Below are positions 35,645 through 47,775 of a stretch of 64,000 nt of DNA, piece by piece (the first letter of the stretch is position 1; every line of letters starts with the position of its first letter). The DNA is from Orientallactaga sibirica (Eukaryota; Chordata; Mammalia; Rodentia; Dipodidae). The notes under the pieces are model-generated. The model was given only the letters and a program-made list of their open reading frames with translations. It was not told where the DNA came from and did no database searches. The stretch spans positions 2,583,501-2,647,500 of the forward strand of contig JAEOAD010002231.1 of the NCBI GenBank assembly GCA_036365145.1, given 5' to 3'. A program made the position numbers and the translations under genes.

Positions 35645-37839
35645 CCTACTGTGTTGGGATGGAATGAGTAGGAAGGAAAATAGGAGGATAAGAAGAGATA
35701 AAGTATGAACAAATATTTATACTAAAATGCTTATTACAAATGTTTTTGTCCTTTGAATTTCTGCAAGTTGAGATGGTATGTTTTTAAAAATATTACTTGT
35801 TTTATTAATATAATTCGATTAATAGAGTGTGGACTATGGTCTGCTTTGGTTATTTTATTTTTTTTAATGTGATAAGATTTATTATTACTACCCTATGTCA
35901 AGTAGGTTGGAAGGATTATATTTGGTTCTGAGGTTCATCCAAATCACTGTGGCTTGGAAATCACCTTACACTTGAAGTTTTTCTTTCCTTTTTCAATGTA
36001 AAACTAGTGTCCTATGTTTGCTATGATCTGTGTGAAATAAAGTCATTTCAGTAGAGCTTTTGGTTTCTAATTTGTTTTTATTAATTATGGAATACTTAGT
36101 ATGGATACATCATATATTGGTGCCATCCTTTCCCTCATCCCTGCATGCTATTGTCCATCCCACTCTATGTAACAGATTGCCTTAGAACCTGAACTAAACA
36201 TAATACCCTATTGATGATGTGCTGGAAATGCACAAATAACTCAACCCTAACAGTCTGCAACACAACCATCCCATACACTTATGTCTCAAATATCTCAGCC
36301 CCTCCCCGAGATTATTCTAGAAAAAACACATAAAGCCATGTATTATAGTGTACATCATTAAAATATAGAGTTTTAAACACTGACATTCGTGATACCCATT
36401 ATTCTACCTTAAAATGAATAATAGCTCATGAATTTACTGATATACCATCATATCACATCTGCATATTTGTTTGCATGAGTGACTCATTTAAGAACCATGT
36501 ATACAATCTTTGTCTGCATATCTTAATTGTATTTTAATTTGCAAGGTTCCCTCCTTCATCCTCCTCTTTCTTTGTAGCTTGGCTGCTGCTGCTTCACATA
36601 AAATCCATATCATTTGTCATGTAGAGTTTCATATGGTTAGAATTTGACTGACTTCACCCCCATGGTGAAACATATTAACTGCATTCCTCACTTCCCCATG
36701 TATATGAAAACTAGTTATTCAGTCAGGAGGCTTGATTGGATTCAGATTAAATTTCATGACAATAATGCTTCAGAGATGGGCATATAGCTTATATGTAGCA
36801 GTTTGTGACAGTGTGCCGTCTCTGTTTCTGCAGTGTGTCAAACACTAATAATGATGACTGAGACTCCATGAATCCTAAGGGACTACAATAGCAATGTTCT
36901 AATTCTGTACTCACCTTGTATATTATAAGTTAACTTTTAGATGAAAAAAAAAAAAACCTTCTCAAGAATTCATTTACTAATTGTAAGATGTGGTATGAGA
37001 ATAGAAAAGACAAGATAAATGCTGTCTTTCCCCCTTTATTAGTTTTCAAAATAATTATGTTTACTTTGCCTTTCCCAGAAACAACTTGGGAGTTTTAGAA
37101 TTATGAGTGATGGCCTAAGTATATTTATGAGTTTTCATTTGCTGTAGTTATCATCCTATTACTGTTTAATGTCTCAGTGTGGTTACCTTAAGTTGGGTCC
37201 TAAATCCTCAAGGCATGGTATTAGTACAACTTCCTTGACCTCTGACTTATCAAGATGACTGGCTAATTTTGAATATTGCTAATCTCAGACTTTCAGTTAC
37301 ACTTTTTAAAACAGAAAACTGAATCCTTTTAAGTAGGAAGTTGAGTGATATTGAAGATTTGAGCTCCACTGTTCAGGGTTTGTTTTCATTTAGCCTTGTG
37401 CCCCTTACATGTGTTTCTTCTTTTTCCAATACCAAACACTGTGGTCCCCTACCACACAAATGTAATTACCATCCCATAGAAGCCACAGAACAGTCTTGGG
37501 ACAAAAGTACAACCCTGCCACTAAGAAATGATTATTGAAAATCATTCAAGGATGAAAATTATTTCACAGTTATGTGCAATATCTACATGACTATATAGTA
37601 TTTTGTAAAATATCTAGTTTATGTTCATGGTCCACTTTATTTAGTTCTTCTTTTATTTTTGTTGTTATTTCTTAAAAGCCAAAACAAAGACACACACACA
37701 CATATACACACATGTAGATAGATAGACGATGGATATGTAAAGAGAGAGAGAGAGAGGGAAAGAGATGAAGTTATATCTTTCACATAAATTCCAATATACA
37801 ATATATATTTTACAATTATGTTTTTTATTGAGTGGGCAT
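35645..37839. other. Mostly unassigned; possible antisense L1 3' UTR at 36070-36200
   Basis: 36070-36200 (TTATTAATTATGGAATAC ... GGTGCCATCCTTTCCCTC) has the look of a rodent L1 3' UTR end on the reverse strand, but this is a weak impression. A short CA/GA-rich stretch lies at 37690-37760. Nothing else is recognised. Confidence 0.3.
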
Positions 37840-38935
37840 TATTGTTTTTATTTTTATTTTACTTTCACTTTGTGAATCATGCCATGGTAATATATAAGAC
37901 TATGATTTGTACTTTTCTTCAGTTTTGTAATATTCTGTGATATATATGGATATATTTGAACTTATTCAAGCAGTAGTGAACTGATGGAAATTTTGGCTGC
38001 TTAGTCTTTTAAAATTACAGAAACTATTATAAATGCCCATATGTCTATGCACTTTCTTGTTGTGTGTATGTTGTACATACAAAAGTGTTTGTGTGTTCAT
38101 ACATATGTGCCTCAAGGATCCTTTCTCTTCTTCCTCAGCACTGGGATTACAGATGTGTTCTTACTCCCAGATTTCACATGGGTTCTAGGGATCTGAACTC
38201 TGGCTCTTATGCTTGCCTGACAAGCATTTTAATGATTGAAGCATCTACTCAGCAGGTTTTCTTATTTTTTATTAAAATACATTTGGGATATATTTCTGAA
38301 AATGTGATTACTCAGTGAGTCAAACAGCAAACACATGTGTAACTTTGTTCCATAAATGAATTCCCCACCACATTGGGAGATGACAGTTTGCTTTCCCATC
38401 AACATGTGTGGAGGCACTTGTGTTCTTATGGCCTTGCTGTAGAGAAATTACCAAATATTTTGAGTTTTGCAACCTGGTAACTAAGAAATGGTACATGGAT
38501 ACAGTTTTAAATTTCATTTATTTTATTATATACAAGGTTTTTCATATTATAAAGGATAAACATTTTCTGTTAAACTCACCACTCATAAATCAATATAAAA
38601 TTTTGTAAGAATTTGTTGGAATTCTCCTTTACTTTTTCAGAAAGTTTTTGTATATCAGAGAATTTACTACTTGTCCCTAATATAAAATGAAAAAGTTTTA
38701 ATGTTTGTCACTAATCTTTTCACTTTATAATTATTTTGACATGGAAAATCTCATTTTTATAAAATCAGATTTTCTAATCTTTCATCTTATGATTCCTGGA
38801 TTTTAAGTTCATAGACTATCCTGTTATGAAGGAATTCAGTTTGCAGATCGATACACCTATGTTTTCTTCCTGAAATGTACCATGTGCAGTGTTAAGAAAT
38901 GATCCAGTTTTTAAGGTTTTCCATATACTATTTAG
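37840..38935 (-). mobile_element. Old antisense L1 (L1M-type) remnant
   Basis: Diverged reverse-strand L1 text includes CTTCAGTTTTGTAATATTCTGTG..., ACTATTATAAATGCCCATATG and GATCCAGTTTTTAAGGTTTTCC. A B3/B4-like SINE (about 38110-38260) interrupts it. It ends where a sense-strand L1 begins. Confidence 0.5.
38110..38260 (-). mobile_element. B3/B4-like SINE fragment, antisense
   Basis: CAGCACTGGGATTACAGATG (7SL-like) is followed by GGGATCTGAACTCTGGCTC and CTGACAAGCATTTTAATG (tRNA-like part). Both parts are on the reverse strand. A TGTG-rich stretch precedes it. Confidence 0.6.
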
Positions 38936-38944
38936 TTAATATTT

Positions 38945-41065
38945 TGACTTAAAATCCATCTTTTTCATATCTAATTTCAAGTTATACATTAAAGCAATAG
39001 TAATAAAAACATCATGAGACCTGCCCCAAAACAGGATCAATGGAATAGAATAGAAGATCCATGTATAAGTTGATGTAACAATAGCCACTTGACTTTTGGG
39101 GAAGATACTAAAACCATGCATTGGAGAAAAGATAGAATTTTCAATAAATGGTACTGAGCAGACTGACTATATGAATATAGATCCTTATTTCTTTTTTGAA
39201 AAATATTTTATTTTTATTTATTTGAGAGAGAGAGAAAGCAACAGAGAGACAGATGGAGATAGAAAGAATGAGAGAATGGACGTGGCAGGGCCTCCAGCCA
39301 CTGCAAATGAACTCCAGATGCATGTGCCACCTTGTGCATCTGGCTTACGTGAGTCTTGGGGAATCGAACCATGGTCCTTTGACTTTAAAGGCAAGCACCT
39401 TAACTGCTAAAGCCATTTCTCCAGCCCTAGATCCTTGTTTCTCACCACGTACAAAAATCAACTCCAAAAAGATTAAGAGCCTCAATGTAAGGTCTGAAAT
39501 TATGAATGACTAGGGAAACCTCTGAATGACTAGAAAAAAGTAGGGAGAATACTTTAAGGCTTCGGGAAGGGCTTTCTGAACAGGACACTGATTGCCCAAG
39601 GAATAAGGTAAACAATCAACAAATGGGACCTCGTGAAACTAAAAGAACAATGTACAGGTAATCAATATTGTATAGGAAATCATCAACCAAGTCAAGATGT
39701 CACCTACAGAATGTGAGAGAATCTTTACTAGCTGTATGTCTGAAAAATAATTAATTTCTGGAATGCAGAAAGAACTCAAAAATTAAAGTACACAATCAAA
39801 AATGGGCTATGAAACTGAACAGACAATTCTCTTCAGTATATAAATACTGTTTTTGTCTATTAGGGGAATGCAAATAAAAATTACTTTGTGACCCCATCTC
39901 ATGCCAGGTCAGAATAGCTATCATCAAAATATGAAGTAACTACTAAGGCTGGGGAGAATACAGGAGAAGAGGAGCCCTTATTTACTGTTGGTGGGAATGT
40001 TAACTGGTGTAACATTATAAAACCAGTGTGGAGGTTTCTCAAACTGCTAAAAATAGACCTACCACATGACCCAGCTATACCACTTCTGGGCATATGCTCT
40101 AAAAACTCTATAGTTCACTACAGAAATACTTGGTCATCATTTTTCTTGCTGTTATATTCACAACAAATAGGCTGAAGATATCACATTCATCAGTTTCAGT
40201 GCACTGAAAAATCAAACTTTTACTGAGCTAGAGGCCTTCTTCATGATATCATAGTGCAGATAAGTGCTATGCAGCTGCTGAGAAATAAAAGTTATCAACT
40301 ATCTTATCCAATATTGTATCCATCCTGTTTGCTACACAAATGACCAGACAAGCAAGATGTACTTACTGGTACAATAGTGGCATGGCTGGTATAGGAGTAA
40401 TAAACTGCTCTTTTGTTAGGATCTAAGGACTACTCCATGGGACAGCATCCTATACCTGGTACTGAGAATCTAGTCCAAAGCTTAGAGTTGAGAATATAAT
40501 AGACTCTGGTGTGGCAGGAACTATTACTATTATTGGACTAAATGGATATGATTTGCTCATAAAATTGCCCCTAAAAATTTATGTTTTCTCCCCACAGATG
40601 CTTTGTTCTCTCCACTGAGCAGAGAATCTTAATTTTGCAAAAGATGGTGGATACTAGGGAGACTCAAAACTTGCCAAAATGTTGAGAAAAGTTCCTTTGA
40701 GTGCTCAACACTAAAGAAGACATCATTACCATATCCTCCAAGGCTCAGGGAACATTGTGGAAGTAAAGATGAGAAGAGTATAAGAAGCATAGTGTGGGAA
40801 GGTATACTCTGGGACACTGTCCTCCATAAGTGAAGTGATCATCACATACATGACCTCATAGAGGCTGTTGGTTGTTGTTGCCTCCATGAGACCTGCACGA
40901 TACTGAGCTCATAAACATTTCACATGGATGACGGAGGAGATTAAAAAATGTAAAGACATGAAAATAGAAAAGGGACATTTGGAAAGATAAGGGATCCAGT
41001 GGAATGGGATAGGTAAGCAGGAGCAAAAAAAAGTAATAGGAGGGGATTATTATCAACTTCAATAA
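38945..41065 (+). mobile_element. L1 3' region remnant, sense
   Basis: The same L1 3' text as at 4300-6560 appears here: AGCAATAGTAATAAAAACATCATG, GAATAGAATAGAAG, GGAATGCAAATAAAAATTAC, TTACTGTTGGTGGGAATG, GACCCAGCTATACCACTTCTGGG, then 3' UTR text to about 41065. It is split by a DIP SINE at 39193. No ORF is intact. Confidence 0.8.
39178..39442 (-). mobile_element. DIP-type SINE in the L1, 15-bp target duplication
   Basis: The element is 39193-39427, flanked by TAGATCCTTATTTCT (39178-39192) and TAGATCCTTGTTTCT (39428-39442). It belongs to the short subfamily. The host L1 sequence is co-linear when the element is removed. Confidence 0.95.
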
Positions 41066-41154
41066 TCCTCAATAATCCTCTCCTCCCCTAAAGTGAGGAA
41101 TGCCACATTGGGTATATTTCTAAAGTCTTTTTAAAAAATTACTTATTTATTTAC

Positions 41155-41275
41155 CTGAGGCAGGGTCTCACTCTAGGCCAGGGTGACTTGGATCTCACTC
41201 GATAGACCCAGACTGGCCTCAAACTCACAGGGACCTCTCCTACTTCTGCCTCCTGAGTACTGGGATTAAAGGTGA
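41155..41275 (-). mobile_element. Truncated B1/7SL-type SINE, antisense
   Basis: TGAGGCAGGGTCTCACTCTAG ... CAGACTGGCCTCAAACTCAC ... GAGTACTGGGATTAAAGGTG. The head end (GCCGGGCATGG) is missing. Confidence 0.75.
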
Positions 41276-41339
41276 GAAATTTCTGGGGGTTTTTTAGTTG
41301 TTGTTTTTTTTCTATAGCTTGCATGATGAATGATTTCCA

Positions 41340-41725
41340 AATGTCTTTGTTTTAAAATGTGGTTCCAAAGTGTCTCTTAGCACAGAAAAGTGGCTCATCA
41401 GTCTCATAAAAGGGGTGGCTCCAGAGCCTTGCTATTGGAAGATAGTGGAACCTTAAAAGACTGGATCTTGTGGGAAGTTCTTAGGTGTTGGGGGTGTTTC
41501 CTTGGGTAGAAATGTGGGATCCAGCCCTTTCCCCTTCCTATCTGCTACTTGTTGTTCATGACATAGCATTTCTGCCCACCATGTGCTTCCTGCCACTGTC
41601 ATACACATTCCCTCCAGAGAGCCAGAGTAATGGGGCCTCTAAAGCAGGGACTTGAATTTCTCAGATCATGAGCTAAGCAGATATTCCTTTCATTACTTTA
41701 ATATATCACATTTTATTATAGAACC
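41340..41725 (+). mobile_element. Old MaLR/ERVL-type LTR, sense
   Basis: CCTTAAAAGACTGGATCTTG ... CCCAGCCCTTT-type ... CATTTCTGCCCACCATGTGC ... GAGCCAGAGTAATGGGGCC ... resembles an old mammalian LTR. Its downstream end abuts a DIP SINE. The ends are not defined. Confidence 0.5.
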
Positions 41726-41726
41726 T

Positions 41727-41966
41727 GGGGGCTGGAGATATGGCTTAGTGACTAAGGTGCTTGCTTGCAAAGCCTAAGGACACATGTTTGACTCCCCAGG
41801 TCCCATGTAACCCAGATGCACAAGATGACGCAAGCACAAGGTTGCATATGCACACAAGGTGGTGCACACACACAAGGTGATGCATGTGTCTGGAGTTCGA
41901 TTGCAATGACTGGAGGATGTGGCATGCCAGTTCTCCCTGCCCCATGAAAAATTAAAAAATAATAGT
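41727..41966 (+). mobile_element. DIP-type SINE with a small internal duplication
   Basis: GGGGCTGGAGATATGGCTTAG to an AAAATTAAAAAATAATAG tail. An ACACAAGGTGRTGCA-type unit is repeated (about 41851-41886), so the body is longer than in sister copies. Confidence 0.92.
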
Positions 41967-42410
41967 AACAAGAAGGTTAATAATATAGTCCATGTTTGTG
42001 CCACTAATAATGTCTTTCTTATGGACTTGAATTTCTTTGAAAAGGTGTTATCTTTTCCCTCCAACCACTACTCTTCATTTTTAGTTTCCTGAATTTTTTT
42101 CTTCTCTCCCAAAAACACTTTGGTTGAACCCAATAAGTTTAAAAACAATGTTTCCAGTTTAGGGATAAAGAAGTATAATGTAATTTTATTGAGATTACAT
42201 TTAAATTGATTAATCTGTGAACAATGGACCTGACCATGACCTTAAATCCTTCACTCTAGGAACATTGCATAGCTTTCTATTTACTTTTTTCTACTTAAAA
42301 ACATCTTTTGGAAGTACTGTAGTTATTTTTGTATTGGTTATGTATGTATTGGTTGTGCTGTGTTTCTAGTGTTTTTCTTGGCAATTGATGTAAGAGCTTC
42401 TCTTCCATGG
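41967..42410. other. No feature recognised
   Basis: AT-rich unique-looking sequence between the DIP SINE and the MaLR LTR. Confidence 0.4.
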
Positions 42411-42446
42411 TGTGGTGGTTTAAAGTAAAATGCCACCCTTAGGCTC

Positions 42447-43150
42447 ATGTTGAGGCAGTTTAGGGGTGTCAGGGCCCCAAAATAAAAGCAAATATAAGCC
42501 GGGCATGGTGGCACACACCTTTAATCTTAGCACTCAGGAGGCAGAGGTAGGAGGGCCGCCATGTGTTCAAGGCCACCCTGAGACTACATAGTGAATTCCA
42601 GGTCAGCCTGGACTAGAGTGAGACCCTACCTTGAAAAACTAAAACAAAACAAAACAAAAAAACAGCAAATAAAACCTATAGGGGGAATTTTTTTTCTTAT
42701 CTCTGCCACCTAGGAATTCTTTCAAACTCTTCTAGAAGGCCCTTCCTGGAAAATCAAGATTTCTGGGAAGATTGCCCTTTCCCAGACAACTTGACCCCAG
42801 AACCTGATGCCAGGACTAGACTGAGTAGAAGAGCAGTCCATCCAAGTGGATGACATATAAACACAAGCTGTGTCTCAAAGTGGGCTTCCTAAACCCTCTT
42901 GTGCCTCTGCCTTCCTTCCTTTCTACAAATTCTCCCCATAATCTAATAAAATCTTCCTGAACTTTTACCCTTTGGTCTGTGAGTTTTAATTTTATGAATT
43001 CATAAGACAAGAATCCGGAGGCCACTAACTCAGTAGAGCTTTGTGTGACCATTGAGTTTTCTGGGACCACAACTCAAGTTATTGCCCACCCAAGAACAGC
43101 AATAAGGCTCTGATACTCCCAAGATGTCCCCCAAATTTTCATACCAATGT
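42447..43150 (+). mobile_element. ERV1-like solo LTR with 4-bp target duplication
   Basis: The LTR is 42451-43146. It starts TGAGGCAGTTTAGGGG and ends TTTTCATACCA (TG...CA). ATGT flanks it at 42447-42450 and 43147-43150. A polyadenylation-type AATAAAATC lies near 42944, followed by a T/G-rich stretch (TTTGGTCTGTGAG), as in class I retroviral LTRs. A B1 SINE (42498-42663) sits inside it. A 4-bp duplication is typical of class I (gamma-type) elements; MaLRs make 5 bp. No coding part remains. Confidence 0.7.
42498..42663 (+). mobile_element. B1 SINE inside the ERV1-like LTR
   Basis: GCCGGGCATGGTGGCACACAC ... GACTAGAGTGAGACCCTACC and an (AAAAC)n tail. AGCAAATA before it (about 42487-42494) and again after it (about 42664) indicates the target duplication. 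The well-preserved sequence suggests it is the youngest layer here. Confidence 0.95.
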
Positions 43151-43457
43151 GTTGGAATACTTGATTCCCTGAAAATTGGTGCTGTTTGGTAACGTTGTGG
43201 AACCTTCACTAGGTAGCCTTGCTGGCGGAAGTGTGTCTAACAGAGGCAGGACTTAAAATTTATAGTCTAGCCAGGCTTGCTATTCTCTCTGTTTTTTGAC
43301 TAGAGAGATGTGACTGTTTCTTGCTCCAACCTGCTGTGTCTTGTCCACCAAGCTGAAGCTTCCCCTGGAAAATATAAGCCATATTAAACCTTTATCTTCC
43401 ATAAGCAGCTTCTGGATGGATATTTTATCCCAGCAGCAAGAAAGTAACTGATAAACA

Positions 43458-43969
43458 GGGAAACCAATGGTGAACTCAACACACAAGAAAATCCTCAGTT
43501 TTCCACAAATGTCCATTGGAAATCACATTGCTAGTCCAAGAATAAGTGACAAATTCAGGAGGGAATTGTTTCCTCAGGTTCTAAATGGAGAAAGAAAACA
43601 CTTCAGAAAGGAGAATTGATGGACACAGCATCCAAATTGAGCAGACCAAGGACAAGATGACCACCTCAATCTCAATGTGTAAGCTGATCCTCTGAGTTTT
43701 AGCATTAACTCTTTGGAAAAGACTTATCATTTATAAAATATATTTTCATGTTTTCGAGGTTTTCAACATTTTACTTTCTACATTTAAGATGAATGATTGT
43801 TAGCCAAGGGTCAGACATTAAGTTTAACCAACTATAAGGGAATATTATAGACTTGTACAGCAAGAACTTTTTCATTCTGCATTATGAGTTATCTTATTAA
43901 TAAGATAACTATAGTTTAGTATTCTTATACTCTTATCTTCCTTTAAGAACCATGCTGGTTTTAAAGATC
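43458..43969. other. No feature recognised
   Basis: Unique-looking sequence between the nested LTR and the DIP SINE. Confidence 0.4.
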
Positions 43970-44250
43970 TGACTACATTCTTTTTCTTTTTTTATATTTA
44001 TTTTTATTTTGGAGAGAGACACAGAGAGATAGGGAGAGGAAGACAGATAGAGATGGGCACGCCAGCAGCCTCTCAGCTGCTGCAAACGAAATCCAGATGT
44101 GTGCGCTCCCTTGTGGGCAAGTGCGGCATTGCGCCCTTGCATCACTTTGCCTCGGGCTAAACATGGGACCTGGAGATTGGAACTGACATTCTTGGGCTTA
44201 GCGGGCAGGTGCCTTAACCACTAAGCCATCTCTCCAGCCATGACTACATT
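43970..44250 (-). mobile_element. DIP-type SINE, long subfamily, with target duplication
   Basis: The element is 43980-44240, with TGACTACATT at 43970-43979 and 44241-44250. It carries the CAGCAGCCTCTCAGCTGCTG segment and the GTGCGGCATTGCGCCC stretch shared with 18741-19008. Confidence 0.93.
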
Positions 44251-44599
44251 TTTTAAACCCTTTAATCTCTATGAATTCTTTGTAAATAAGAAGATAGGAA
44301 TCAGAAGACTTCAATGTTATGGTGACTTGAAGATTATCAAGACCTTCTGCCTAGACTCACTTGAATGGGGAAGTGCATTGTCTATAAATCAGGTATCTAG
44401 GATGAACTGTACAAATTAGAATAGGACAAGGAACAACATTTGAATTTAATACTTTAAAAAATATATTTTATGAAGTAAATCTGGAATAAATTGTATACTT
44501 GGGTGTAAAAATAAAGGTAGCCAGAGAAAAGTCAGATTGTAGTTATTAGACTAAGCAGATGTTAATTTATAGGGCATTCTGTACATTAATTGGGCCATA

Positions 44600-45260
44600 T
44601 ATACCACATACCTGCTGGTACAGGAGTTTTGGGGTTCCTCACTTATGCACCAATACAATATGCCGATGCACCAATAATTTAGGGATAGCCCCAAATCCTT
44701 CTCTTACGAATTCAATGAATTAAATCCACAGGCCAGAGGTCCAGAAAGATTTTATGACAGTTTAGAACTTTAAGGAGGGAGAGCTTTAAGAGAAGTGAGC
44801 TTAAGGACAGAAAGAAAGACTTAGCTCTTGCCTGGAGAGGAAAAGAGGGGTTTTAGAAGCCAGATTCAAGACTCAGGTTGGGAATTTTTATGGGAGCCCC
44901 ATGGATGGGCAGCTTCTCAGCCTGTTAGTCCTGATGTCAGATGTCTGGGATCAGGACTTCTGTAAAAGAGCAGTCTTCCCAGAAATAAATCTTAGTTCTC
45001 TAGGAAGGGCCTTCTCAGAAGGGAGGGTAAGGACTACCTGCGGGGACAGACATAAGGAAAGACCAGACCCTTCTGGTGTTTCTGACTGCAGTAAAGTGTA
45101 ATGCCCTAAATTTTCCCTTACAGGTCCAAGGACAATTCCAGCATTTAGTCAAAGAGAAAGCTATTTACTTTGGGGTCCTGTCACTCCTAAATTGCCTAGC
45201 CAATTTCTATCTCCTTTGTCATGGGATAATTTGGAAGCCTTTTACAATGTATCAGGAATA
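44600..45260 (-). mobile_element. Possible antisense ERV LTR remnant
   Basis: TACAGGAGTTTTGGGGTTCC ... AGGCCAGAGGTCCAGAAAG ... purine-rich GGAGGGAGAGCTTTAAGAG ... AAGAGGGGTTTTAGAAGCC has the composition of a retroviral LTR read on the reverse strand. No ends or duplications were found, so this is an impression only. Confidence 0.3.
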
Positions 45261-46047
45261 ACCTGTGTACAGATTCTGACAAAGGAAGTCAACTCTTTGT
45301 GTAAAATTGGATAAGGAAAACTTCTGATTTTTTTTAATATTGGCAATCAATTATTTGAGAGATGTTGGAATGCTTTTCATGGGAGGAATAGTGAATTTAT
45401 TCATCTGTTTTCCATTAATTGTGATATTAAAATAGCCTAGTAAATGCTTTTCTCCCCAAAATTACTTTGTACTAATCTCTTGGAGTTCATTTCTTTTTCT
45501 TTGATAAATGTGCATTACTGCCCTCTGCTGCATACACTTGGACCACTTATCGGGTTTTAGATCATGTTAAAACTCCTTAAAACAGAGAATATTACAGTAG
45601 GTTGCAATTTATATCCTCTACATACATGGATTCACTTAAGAGCATTACATTGGATGGTTTCCTTAGTGGCATTTTCATATTAAATGACTACCGAAATAAA
45701 ATCATAGGTCATGACATATTCAGGAAGTGGCTTGTAAATTAACATACAATTACCAGTCTTAAGCTGTATCTATACCTGACTAAAGAAAATAAGTGCTGTA
45801 ATGAAACAACTTTTGCTTGGATTTTGCAGTTGTGGACATTTTAAATGATGAGTGCCTAAAATTAGGCTAATATTTATAAGGAGAAAGTCAAGTAATTCTT
45901 TGAATCTGGAAGTATCACTTAAGATATTTTAAATGCATCTTGCTCTTGATGTTAAAAAGATTTCCTTATGTGCATATCTCTGGCTGCAGTGCTAGCTAGT
46001 TTCAGTGTTAAATAGAGAAGAAAAATATGTTCAGGTTAATCAAGCAA
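45261..46047. other. No feature recognised
   Basis: AT-rich unique-looking sequence. Confidence 0.4.
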
Positions 46048-46220
46048 AAAGATAGGGATTGGAATGATTGCTTAGTGGTTAAAGATGATTGCTTATAAAG
46101 CCTGCTAGCCCAGGTTTGGTTCTCCAGTACCCAAGTAACATCAGATACACAAAGTGACACATGGGTCTGGAGTTCCTTTGCAGAAGTAGGAGATCCTGAC
46201 ACCTTGCATGCCACTTCATA

Positions 46221-46299
<79 letters not shown>

Positions 46300-46304
46300 G
46301 ATAG
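46048..46304 (+). mobile_element. DIP-type SINE with a compound microsatellite tail
   Basis: The element is 46056-46296, with AAAGATAG at 46048-46055 and 46297-46304. The head (GGGATTGGAATGATTGCTTAG) is diverged. The usual CT-rich tail has become (CT)n(TA)n(TG)n. Confidence 0.85.
46222..46296. repeat. (CT)n(TA)n(TG)n compound microsatellite
   Basis: About 20 bases of CT, 14 of TA and 40 of TG in series form the end of the DIP SINE. The reverse-strand frame reading through it is an artefact. Confidence 0.95.
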
Positions 46305-46311
46305 TTGATAA

Positions 46312-46490
46312 GCCAGACAGGGTGGCTTATATCTAGGCACTAGGGCAACAAATATAGGAGGACAATCAAGGTAACAGAGTAGGAGGACTGTTATGAACTA
46401 TAGCTTTTGCTTATTCAGGGTTTGTCTACATAGTGAGTTACTGAGTTCTAGGCAAGCAAGAGCTATATAGTGAGAAAATGTCTCAGAATC
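46312..46490 (+). mobile_element. Diverged 7SL/B1-type SINE
   Basis: GCCAGACAGGGTGGCTTATAT ... GGGTTTGTCTACATAGTGAG ... AGAAAATGTCTCAGAATCAC. The order is that of a 7SL SINE, but the sequence is heavily altered. Confidence 0.5.
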
Positions 46491-47480
46491 ACACACACAT
46501 ACACAACTGTCAAATCTTGAATAATTCTATAATATGATCAGATCATATTTATACATTTTGAAGTTTAAACGGCAGTTGACTGAAAGTTTAAGAATTTTAT
46601 CTTCTTATTAATTAAAAATACAAAATTGGTACTGGAGAACAAGACAAACACAGTTTTAATAGTATTGTGAATCATTGTTGTATTCTGGAAGTTATTTGAT
46701 CTTTGTCACAAGTAAATCTGCATATATATTCTCAATTATAAGAACCAAATGTGTTCTTTTAATTTTAGAAATGACAACACCAAATCTAAACTCAATTTGA
46801 ACTTGTTCCACTTCAGATTGCCTGATAACTTAAAGACTTAATGGCCAAATGTATATATGTTAACAAATGATTTCATGAGCAGTTTCAATGAAATTAGATA
46901 TTCCCCTTGCTTTCACATATTTAGCACTGCCTTGAATTAATTAAAGGCACTGTGATTCCAAGTGGCTATTAATTTACTGAGTAAATTGAACAAATCAAAT
47001 TAAATAAGTGGACAAATTAAGTTAGCAACAGAAGAACTTGCTGATTGCTAGATCGCTCTATTTTTGATTGCTGTTTCCTTTTCCTTTGATCTACAATGAT
47101 TTCATTTTGTATTATGTACTCCTGGGTTTTATTGTTTCCATCTTTCATTAACTAGGTATTTTTTTTTTTTTAATGTAGAAGTGACCATATCTTTCTGGAA
47201 AACAGCTTGTGCATTACTTGATCTCTTTTTTCAGGGCCCCAATGGAATCTGAACAACTACATTTAGACTCTGAAGGCTGAGTTCAAATTTAGACATACAG
47301 AGGGAACCTGAGGAAGTTAACACAGCCCCAAAGGTCAAATGTTAATAGAAAAAGATTTAAATTACACACTTAAATAAAATGCATTATATTTTAAACCTTT
47401 GGTAGACTGTTGTATGCAATTTTGAGGAAACATTACTTGTTCTTAAATGTTTAATATGTATTACATCTATAGGTCCATCT
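46491..47480. other. No feature recognised
   Basis: AT-rich unique-looking sequence with a T11-12 run at about 47160. Confidence 0.4.
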
Positions 47481-47775
47481 GTTAGGGACTGAATTGTGAA
47501 ATTCACATGTTGAAACCATAACTCCAATATGTAACCACAGTTGGAGAACAAGGCCATAAAGAAGGTAATTAAAACGACATCTTTAAGGTCAGTCCTGATC
47601 CAGTGCAACTGTGTCTTTATATGAAAAAGAAATTTGTACACAGAGCAAAGGACACAGTGAAAAGATGATTTGTAAGCCAGGCAGATTCCGCTAAAGAAAC
47701 CAAAGCTACTGACCTTGATCTTGGACGTCTATTTTCCAGAATGGTGAGAAAATAAAATTCTATTTTTAACCCTTT
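47481..47775 (+). mobile_element. Old MaLR/ERVL-type LTR, sense
   Basis: GGGACTGAATTGTGAAATTC and CACATGTTGAAACC ... TTGGAGAACAAGGCC ... ACCTTGATCTTGGACGTC ... GAGAAAATAAAATTCT match the layout of an old mammalian MaLR-type LTR, including the AATAAA-type end. No target duplication was found. Confidence 0.6.

Larger units (their letters stand above)
42411..43457 (+). mobile_element. MaLR (ORR1-like) LTR, split by an ERV1-like LTR
   Basis: The 5' part 42411-42450 (TGTGGTGGTTTAAAGTAAAA ... GGCTCATGT) and the 3' part 43147-43457 (GTTGGAATACTTGATTCCC ... GGAAGTGTGTCTAAC ... AACTGATAAACA) are the two halves of one MaLR LTR with TG...CA ends. They are separated by a 696-bp insertion with a 4-bp duplication. 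Confidence 0.8.

Noticed and set aside
46008..46340. 110-codon reverse-strand frame
   Set aside because: It reads through the DIP tail microsatellite (HTHTHT and ERERER runs).
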